9,359 nucleotides of DNA from an uncultured Oscillospiraceae bacterium. Its GTDB lineage: Bacteria > Bacillota > Clostridia > Oscillospirales > Ruminococcaceae. The translations under genes were made by a program, and so were the position numbers. The stretch's first letter is position 1; every line of letters begins with the position of its first letter. The DNA is taken from the NCBI GenBank assembly GCA_934462925.1, contig CAKSIT010000031.1, positions 1 to 9,359 of the forward strand, given 5' to 3'. This document shows, one piece after another, positions 4,840 through 9,359 of the stretch. The notes below the pieces were generated by a model. That model was not told the origin of the DNA. It did not search any database and was given only the letters and a program-made list of their open reading frames with translations.

Positions 4840-5301
4840 TCATTCGCCCTTGCGCTTTTGGGGCAGGAACACCGCGCACCATGCCGCGGCAAGCGCCGCC
4901 GCCAGTAAAAGCGCGCACAGCGGGCGCTGCGTGAAATGCTCCCATATAGCCGCAAAGCGCGCTAAGTCCCAGAAAAGCGCCGCGCCGACGCCCACGGCGA
5001 AAACCGCCGCAGCAAGCACCGCGCCCGCCGCGCAGTCCTTAGCGTGCTTTATAAGCGGGTCTTTTTCGGGGGAAACCTTGTCGCACAGGCACTCGAGCGC
5101 CGTGTTTACCGCTTCAAGCGAAATCACCGCCGCAAACGTCAGCAGCAGCGCCGCCCACTCCGCGCGGGAAAGCGCGTAGAAGCGCGCCGCAAAGTACGCC
5201 GTAAATCCCGCCGCGCACAGGTGAAAGCGGAAGTTGCGCTCGCGCAGACACCGCGCAAGCCCCCTGCCCGCATACGCAAAGCCCTTGAAAAACCCGCTCA
5301 T
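4840..5301 (-). CDS. dgkA: Diacylglycerol/undecaprenol kinase family membrane protein
   Basis: Encodes 153 residues. It contains the DgkA signature: RNFRFHL (22-28), the catalytic-site helix SLEAVNTALE (61-70; E63, N66, E70), a conserved D74, and HAKDCAAGAV (86-95). Predicted membrane helices are near 29-45, 48-66 and 91-112, with a fourth, family-atypical one at 127-146 before a basic tail; usual members are about 120-130 residues with three helices. In Firmicutes the enzyme mostly phosphorylates undecaprenol for cell-wall lipid carrier recycling; proteobacterial members use diacylglycerol. The exact substrate here is not decidable. The ATG overlaps the ybeY stop by one base (TGATG), indicating translational coupling. 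It is the last gene of the operon; termination probably occurs at the terminator repeats at 4516-4760. Confidence 0.9.
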   Translation of the reverse strand: MSGFFKGFAYAGRGLARCLRERNFRFHLCAAGFTAYFAARFYALSRAEWAALLLTFAAVISLEAVNTALECLCDKVSPEKDPLIKHAKDCAAGAVLAAAVFAVGVGAALFWDLARFAAIWEHFTQRPLCALLLAAALAAAWCAVFLPQKRKGE

Positions 5302-5783
5302 CAGCCGTTCTCGCGGGTTATGCCGAGCTTGTCAAGCACCTTTTCCTGCTTGCCGAACATCTCGCGCTCCTCGTCCTCGCCGTTAACATGGTCGTATCCC
5401 AGCAGGTGGAACAGCGAGTGCGTTATCAGAAACGCCACCTCCCTGCGGAAGCTGTGGCCGTACTCCTGCGCCTGCTCCTGCGCGCGCTCGAGCGAAATCA
5501 CGATGTCGCCGAGAATAATGGCGTCCGTGTCGGGGTCTACCTCAAACCCCTCGTCGGAAAGCATGGGGAACGACAGCACGTCCGTTACGCGGTCTATGCC
5601 GCGGTGTTCGCTGTTGAGCGCGCGTATCGTTTCGTTGTCCACAAACGTCACGGAAACCTCCGCGTCGTCCTCGATGCCCTCCTCCTCGAGCGCTGCGCGC
5701 GTGCAGCTTTCAATAAGCCGCTCGGCGTCCTCGGGCGGGGAGAGCTTGTCCTGCTCGTCGCTGTAAAAAATCTCTATCTTCAT
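5301..5783 (-). CDS. ybeY: Endoribonuclease YbeY (rRNA maturation factor)
   Basis: Encodes 160 residues, a normal length. The zinc-binding motif HSLFHLLGYDH (122-132) supplies the three histidines H122, H126 and H132. Upstream are the family's LNSEHRGIDRVTDVLSFP (56-73) and LGDIVIS (91-97). YbeY is a cytoplasmic single-strand endoribonuclease involved in 16S rRNA 3' maturation and ribosome quality control. Its ATG overlaps the phoH stop by four bases (ATGA), the classic coupled arrangement of the phoH-ybeY pair, and its own stop overlaps the dgkA start. Identification is secure from the motif and context. Confidence 0.96.
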   Translation of the reverse strand: MKIEIFYSDEQDKLSPPEDAERLIESCTRAALEEEGIEDDAEVSVTFVDNETIRALNSEHRGIDRVTDVLSFPMLSDEGFEVDPDTDAIILGDIVISLERAQEQAQEYGHSFRREVAFLITHSLFHLLGYDHVNGEDEEREMFGKQEKVLDKLGITRENG

Positions 5784-6754
5784 TTGTTCCTCCTGTCTGC
5801 GCCGCTATGGTATTCGTCGTACGCCTTTACAATGTCCTGCACCAGTTTGTGGCGCACAACGTCCTTTTCGGTAAAGCGGTTCTGCGCTATGCCCTCAACG
5901 CTTTTAAGCACCTTAAGCGCCTCCACAAGCCCGCTCTTGCCCTTTTCGGGCAGGTCTATCTGCGTAATATCGCCCGTGATTACCATTTTGCTGTTAAAGC
6001 CAAGGCGCGTTAAGAACATCTTCATCTGTTCGCGCGTGGTGTTCTGCGCCTCGTCAAGGATTATAAAGCTGTCGTCCAGCGTGCGCCCTCTCATGTAGGC
6101 GAGGGGCGCTACCTCGATAGCGCCGCGCTCCTGCAGCCGCGCGAACGTTTCCTGCCCGAACATCTCAAAGAGCGCGTCGTAGAGCGGGCGCAGGTAGGGG
6201 TCTACCTTGTTTTGCAGGTCGCCCGGGAGAAAGCCGAGCTTTTCGCCCGCTTCAACCGCGGGGCGGGTGAGTATAATGCGCGTTACGCTGTGCTGCTTGA
6301 ACGCGCTCACCGCGAGCGCTACTGCAAGGTAGGTCTTGCCCGTGCCCGCAGGCCCTACGCCGAACGTTATCGTGTTCGCGCGTATCATGTCGCAGTATTT
6401 CTTCTGCCCTACGGTCTTTGGCTTTATGGGCTTTCCTGCGCAGCTTACGCACACGCAGTCAGAGGACATATTGTCAAGCTCGTCCTCCGCGCCCTCGCTT
6501 ACCATGGTTATGGCGTAGCGCACCTCCTGCTCGCCTATAGCCTCGCCCCTGTCCGCCATTTTCATGAGAATGCCGAGCGCTTTCTGCGCCTTGCGGCAGG
6601 CAGAGCCGTCCTCGCCGGTTACCTTAACGTCGCTCCCGCGCGAGCATATCGTAACGCCGAAAGCGCGCTGTATCTCGTTTACGTTCACGTCAAAGCTGCC
6701 GAATACGGCGCTTATCTGCTCCGTGCCGCTCATGTTTACTGTGATTTCTGCCAT
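5780..6754 (-). CDS. phoH: PhoH family ATPase (PhoH-like protein)
   Basis: Encodes 324 residues, typical of the short PhoH class. The N-terminus (about 15-65) is a KH-like nucleic-acid-binding region (VFGSFDVNVNEIQRAFGV). The ATPase core has Walker A GPAGTGKT (134-141), the family stretch RPAVEAGEKLGFLPGDL (164-180), Walker B FIILDEAQN (230-238) and sensor ITGDITQIDLP (259-269). It probably acts as an RNA-related NTPase in the cytoplasm together with YbeY. The ATG at 6754 is chosen because it gives the full N-terminus; the nearest purine-rich site (AGAGG, 6772-6768) is rather far, 13 bases, and overlaps the end of the upstream gene. A small cysteine cluster (C100, C102, C105) sits before the GKPIKPKT segment; its significance is unknown. 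Confidence 0.95.
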   Translation of the reverse strand: MAEITVNMSGTEQISAVFGSFDVNVNEIQRAFGVTICSRGSDVKVTGEDGSACRKAQKALGILMKMADRGEAIGEQEVRYAITMVSEGAEDELDNMSSDCVCVSCAGKPIKPKTVGQKKYCDMIRANTITFGVGPAGTGKTYLAVALAVSAFKQHSVTRIILTRPAVEAGEKLGFLPGDLQNKVDPYLRPLYDALFEMFGQETFARLQERGAIEVAPLAYMRGRTLDDSFIILDEAQNTTREQMKMFLTRLGFNSKMVITGDITQIDLPEKGKSGLVEALKVLKSVEGIAQNRFTEKDVVRHKLVQDIVKAYDEYHSGADRRNK

Positions 6755-6764
6755 ATAATGCGTG

Positions 6765-7352
6765 TTACCTCTTGTATTCTTTCTTAATTATGAGTATGTC
6801 TTTCATGCTGTAAAGCCCGCCGTTATCGTCGAACGTCATTTCAACAACATAGGGCATATAGTCTATTATGCGCATAAAATCCGCAAAGCCAAACTGCGGG
6901 CGGTAATAATTTATTATGGTTGAAAGCGCCGTGCCGTGAGTGCCAACGGCAATCGTTTCTCCCGCGCTTTCCGAAAGCACGGCTTTAAGCGCCGCGATAT
7001 TGCGCGCCCCTACGTCCGCAAGGCATTCGCCGTCGGCTATGTGGTAGTTGAAATCCGCCCATTGCGCCTCTATAAAGCGCAGGAAGTTTTCGCCCCGCCA
7101 GCCGCCCGCGTTCCTTTCACGGAAGCCCTCGACCTCGCGCACAGGCAGCCCCAGCGCCTGCGAAAGCCCGCTTACGGTTTGCAGCGCGCGTGCGTAGGGG
7201 CTTGAGTAAATGCGCGTTATGCCCTTGTCGGAAAGCGCGCGCGTTACCTCTGCGGAGTCCGCAAGCCCCTCTTTCGTGAGCGGTCTTGTCCTGTCGCCGC
7301 CCTGCCACGTTTTGTCGGACTGCGCGTGGCGCACAAAGTAAACTATTGTCAT
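6765..7352 (-). CDS. Histidine phosphatase (phosphoglycerate mutase-like) family protein
   Basis: Encodes 195 residues from ATG 7352, preferred over GTG 7355 because AAAGGGG lies at a better distance (6 bases) and the ATG overlaps the lipase stop by one base (TGATG). It contains the RHG-type active site VRHAQS (R8, H9), the second phosphate-pocket arginine in SSPYARALQT, the acidic FRERNAGGW, and the second catalytic histidine in VGTHGTALS. The family includes phosphoglycerate mutases, cobalamin-pathway phosphatases and broad-specificity phosphatases; length and sequence do not decide the substrate. Third-position GC is high, like its neighbours. Position between a lipase and phoH is not a standard arrangement that I recognise, so the substrate may be a lipid-linked or nucleotide phosphate, but this is speculation. 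Confidence 0.88.
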   Translation of the reverse strand: MTIVYFVRHAQSDKTWQGGDRTRPLTKEGLADSAEVTRALSDKGITRIYSSPYARALQTVSGLSQALGLPVREVEGFRERNAGGWRGENFLRFIEAQWADFNYHIADGECLADVGARNIAALKAVLSESAGETIAVGTHGTALSTIINYYRPQFGFADFMRIIDYMPYVVEMTFDDNGGLYSMKDILIIKKEYKR

Positions 7353-8686
7353 CACAATCCCCTTTCTTTAAGCTGCGACACAAGCCCTACGTAAAACTCG
7401 CGCACGTCAAAGCCCTTTATGTCCTCGCGGTTAAGGTCGATAACGTCCGCGTGGGTTATGCCGCGCTTGCCCGTGGGGTAAAGCGGCGTGAAGCTCTCGC
7501 CCCACTTTGCGGAGGTGAGCGCCACAAGCCCGTCGTTGTCGCCGTCGAACTTCTTTACGATAGGGTGTGAGATGTTGAGCGGGAAGCGCCCGCCGCGCGC
7601 CCCGTTCGACTTTGAGCCTACGCTGCGGTAAATAACGTCGGGCGCGTCGGGGACGTCCTCGTTGAACTGCGCGCAGAAGCTGCTTGTAAGGTCGCGCACT
7701 GCCGACATAAAGTCGGGCGACGCGTCACCGAGCTTTGCGAACGCGGTGTTATAGGTCTTTTCAATGCCCTTTACAAGCTTTTCGGGCGCGTGTTCAAGCA
7801 GGTACTCCGCGAAAATGCAGCCCCTGTGCGGGGTGTTTATCGTGGTGAGGGAAGCAACGTACTTGTCGCACCCGAGCTTGCTTATAGCGTAGCGCGAGTC
7901 CAGCCCGCCCTTTGAGTGGGCTATAATATTGAGCCGCCCGCAGCCCGTGTCCTCTACTATTTGCTTTATCCTGCGGGCAAGCTCCTCGGCGCTGTCCGCA
8001 ACGGAAAGCGCGCTCTGCTGGTCGCCGTAAAGCACCTTAGCGCCGTTTTTCTCAAGCTCTGCGGGAATGCGCCCCCAGTAGTTAAGGTACTTGCTGTCGC
8101 GGAAGAACACGCCGTGAACGAGCAGCAGCGGGTATTTCGTGGCGCACACGCGCTGTTCGCTGCGGCTCTCGTCAAGGCGAGCCTTTTCGGTTTCGGTGCG
8201 GCATTCGCGGCGCACCTTAATATATATGCACATCAGCATAACAAGGTTTGCTATAGGTATCCACCCAAGCACAATGCCCAGAACGCGCAGCCTTATCCCA
8301 AGCTGCACGGACGTTAAGTATACGCGTATAATGCCGTTCCAGAAAAGCGCCGCTTCGCCCAGCACCACAAGCACGCAGTACGTAACGTAGCGCGGTACTT
8401 CAATGCTGCCGTTTATCGCGCCGTAAAGCCCCCACCCCGCGAGCGGCAGGCAGGCGGCGGTCGTCACGAAAAACGCGAGCAGCAGCTCCGCGCCGTCCCC
8501 CATGACCTTAAGCCTGAACGAGGGGTATTTTCTGAACGTGGGCAGAACGTTGAAAAAGATAAAGTAAGCGCCCGCTGCAAGCCCCACGGCGAACCGTCCC
8601 CAGAAGCTCATGCCGCCGAGAATAAGCGTGTGGTTAAGCGCAAAAAAGGTTATTGCGAGATTCAGAATGCGTATAAGTATATTCAT
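7352..8686 (-). CDS. Membrane-anchored alpha/beta-hydrolase, lipase-like
   Basis: Encodes 444 residues; ATG at 8686 has GGAG 9 bases upstream. The first ~160 residues hold about five hydrophobic helices (near 4-25, 29-48, 66-92, 100-121 and 134-157). A soluble lipase domain follows: YPLLLVHGVFFRDSKYLNYW (185-204, oxyanion-side HG motif), nucleophile elbow IAHSKGG (255-261, Ser258), NTPHRG (284-289), GDNDGLV (382-388, probable catalytic Asp385) and GITHADVIDL (409-418, probable His412). The pattern W..I...L...G..V / HS.GG..SRY resembles Pseudomonas-type triacylglycerol lipases. A membrane-embedded N-terminus in front of such a lipase is unusual; activity on a membrane or cell-wall lipid ester is plausible. 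The domain would lie on the cytoplasmic or extracellular face depending on topology, which cannot be settled here. It is the first gene of the five-gene operon. Confidence 0.85.
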   Translation of the reverse strand: MNILIRILNLAITFFALNHTLILGGMSFWGRFAVGLAAGAYFIFFNVLPTFRKYPSFRLKVMGDGAELLLAFFVTTAACLPLAGWGLYGAINGSIEVPRYVTYCVLVVLGEAALFWNGIIRVYLTSVQLGIRLRVLGIVLGWIPIANLVMLMCIYIKVRRECRTETEKARLDESRSEQRVCATKYPLLLVHGVFFRDSKYLNYWGRIPAELEKNGAKVLYGDQQSALSVADSAEELARRIKQIVEDTGCGRLNIIAHSKGGLDSRYAISKLGCDKYVASLTTINTPHRGCIFAEYLLEHAPEKLVKGIEKTYNTAFAKLGDASPDFMSAVRDLTSSFCAQFNEDVPDAPDVIYRSVGSKSNGARGGRFPLNISHPIVKKFDGDNDGLVALTSAKWGESFTPLYPTGKRGITHADVIDLNREDIKGFDVREFYVGLVSQLKERGL

Positions 8687-8734
8687 GCGTTAAATCTCCG
8701 AAATTCCGTAATTTTGTTAAAAGCCTTTACTAAT

Positions 8735-8763
8735 ATTATACACACGCCGCCCGCGTTTGTCAA
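8735..8763 (-). promoter_or_regulatory. Consensus sigmaA promoter of the lipase-phosphatase-phoH-ybeY-dgkA operon
   Basis: On the minus strand TTGACA (8763-8758), 17-bp spacer, TATAAT (8740-8735), preceded by TGTG. The start is near 8728, giving a ~42-nt leader before ATG 8686. No other promoter is evident inside the operon. Confidence 0.88.
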
Positions 8764-8770
8764 TGCGTAC

Positions 8771-8796
8771 AAAAAGAAAACCGCCCGCAGGCGGTC
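8771..8796 (-). terminator. Terminator hairpin, direct-repeat copy with U-run, flanking element 2
   Basis: On the minus strand GACCGCCTGCGGGCGGTT (8796-8779) forms a 7-bp stem with a 4-base loop (terminal G-U), followed by TTCTTTTT. It is identical to 9003-8986. This copy keeps the U-run of the terminator that ends the gene entering from the right edge. Confidence 0.85.
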
Positions 8797-8985
8797 GAGA
8801 CCGTCGAAAAACCCCCATACGGGGGTTTTCCGACGAAACATCCGCACTGCGCGGACGGTTGCGTAAGCGCAGCGTCGCGTACACACTTGTGCAGATAGAA
8901 GTGTTTTTTGCCTCGGGAAGCCCGAGGCAAAAAAGTTATTTCAAAGCCCGCATACGCAGGCAAAAATGACTTTTTCGACAGACTG
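8797..8985 (-). mobile_element. Hairpin-rich 189-bp miniature element, copy 2
   Basis: On the minus strand it begins CAGTCTGTCGAAAAA (8985-8971) and ends with the complement of GAGACCGTCGAAAAA (8797-8811). It has the same length and hairpin order as 4543-4731. The 14-bp stem (TTTTTTGCCTCGGG, CTT loop), AAGTGTG, GCGGATGTTTCG and AAAACCCCCGTATGGGGG are identical. A 34-base segment between CACAAGTGTG and GTGCGGAT differs almost completely, yet both copies can form a hairpin there (here GACG-TGCG/CGCA-CGTC), and the enclosing stem is kept through a G-U pair (ATCTGCAC/GTGCGGAT). No ORF. It lies just upstream of the operon promoter at 8735-8763. Confidence 0.75.
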
Positions 8986-9003
8986 AACCGCCCGCAGGCG
9001 GTC
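8986..9003 (-). terminator. Terminator hairpin, second direct-repeat copy flanking element 2
   Basis: An 18-bp repeat identical to 8779-8796, located 26 bases after the stop of the gene ending at 9030. It has lost its U-run to the inserted element, whose first bases CAGTCTG follow directly. Confidence 0.8.
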
Positions 9004-9029
9004 TTCATATGCAGGAGAGATTATGTTCC

Positions 9030-9359
9030 TCAGCTTATCGGCGAAAGCATGGCAGAACCGTCCCTGCCGCTTATGGACACGGAAAGCGTATACTCCGCGC
9101 CGCCCGCCGTGAAGCAGAGCGCGCGGTTCGGTATAACCTCGCCCGTTGCAAGGCTCGCGCAGAAGCTATCGCCTGCGGAAAGCGCGCCCTTTTCAAGGAG
9201 CGTTTCGCCGAGCGAAAGGGTATCGGAATCCATGTCGTAATCGAGCGCGACAAGGCGCACGTCCGTTACGTCCGCAAGCGCGGTGAATGTGAATGCGCTC
9301 GCCCAGTACTCGCTGTCGCTGTACTCGGGGGCGGCGTCTTCGGGGGCGAATGCGCAGGA
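9030..9359 (-). CDS. C-terminal part of an unrecognised protein (5' end outside window)
   Basis: The minus-strand frame is open from the right edge to TGA at 9032-9030, 109 residues. The internal GTG at 9260 is not taken as the start because coding continues upstream in the same style. The visible part begins with an acidic, tyrosine-containing linker (EDAAPEYSDSYWASA) and continues as a compact, probably all-beta domain: ADVTDVRLVALDYDMDSDTL, LLEKGALSAGDSFCASLATG, EVIPNRALCFTAGGAEYTL and SVSISGRDGSAMLSPIS. The ending GRDGSAMLSPI with an aromatic-rich strand before it resembles C-terminal domains of some Clostridial secreted or lipoprotein hypotheticals, from memory only. No catalytic motif is visible and I propose no function. 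Termination is at the hairpin repeats flanking element 2. Confidence 0.6.
   Translation of the reverse strand, partial: SCAFAPEDAAPEYSDSEYWASAFTFTALADVTDVRLVALDYDMDSDTLSLGETLLEKGALSAGDSFCASLATGEVIPNRALCFTAGGAEYTLSVSISGRDGSAMLSPIS

Overview
The window looks like chromosomal DNA of a GC-rich low-copy Firmicute, most likely a Clostridia/Oscillospirales-type gut or rumen bacterium. The reasons are the linked phoH-ybeY-dgkA genes, a DUF1292 (YrzB-type) protein, near-consensus sigmaA promoters with 17-bp spacing, purine-rich ribosome binding sites, tRNA genes that encode CCA, and intrinsic terminators. This is inference; no 16S or other marker is present.

Left part (1-1810): the 3' end of an open reading frame resembling the C-terminus of a GH25-type muramidase; two short convergent non-coding transcription units, each with a perfect TTGACA-17-TATAAT promoter; a gene-poor stretch with TGTTGCAT repeats and a long hairpin; then, on the minus strand, a ~670-nt structured RNA gene with its own promoter, followed by a consensus promoter and a tRNA-Thr(GGU)-tRNA-Ser(UGA) pair. 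The large RNA has complementary 5' and 3' ends, repeated internal modules and a terminal U-run. Size, structure and tRNA neighbourhood suggest a ROOL-like (or GOLLD-like) giant bacterial RNA, not proven here.

Middle (1920-4510, plus strand): a small acidic DUF1292 protein; a second structured RNA domain of ~215 nt closed by a 16-bp stem and followed by a strong terminator; and a CCA-adding-type nucleotidyltransferase with an HD domain whose nucleotide-recognition motifs are unusually degenerate.

Right part (4760-9359, minus strand): a five-gene operon driven by one consensus promoter at 8735-8763, in the order membrane-anchored lipase, histidine phosphatase, phoH, ybeY, dgkA. Start and stop codons overlap at three of the four junctions. 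The C-terminus of an unrecognised protein enters from the right edge.

The most striking signal is a 189-bp hairpin-rich element present twice, in opposite orientations (4543-4731 and 8797-8985). It has ~15-bp imperfect terminal inverted repeats. Each copy is flanked by a perfect direct repeat that is exactly the local intrinsic-terminator hairpin, and the two loci have different hairpins of different length (27 and 18 bp). This looks like a miniature mobile element that inserts at terminator palindromes and duplicates them.
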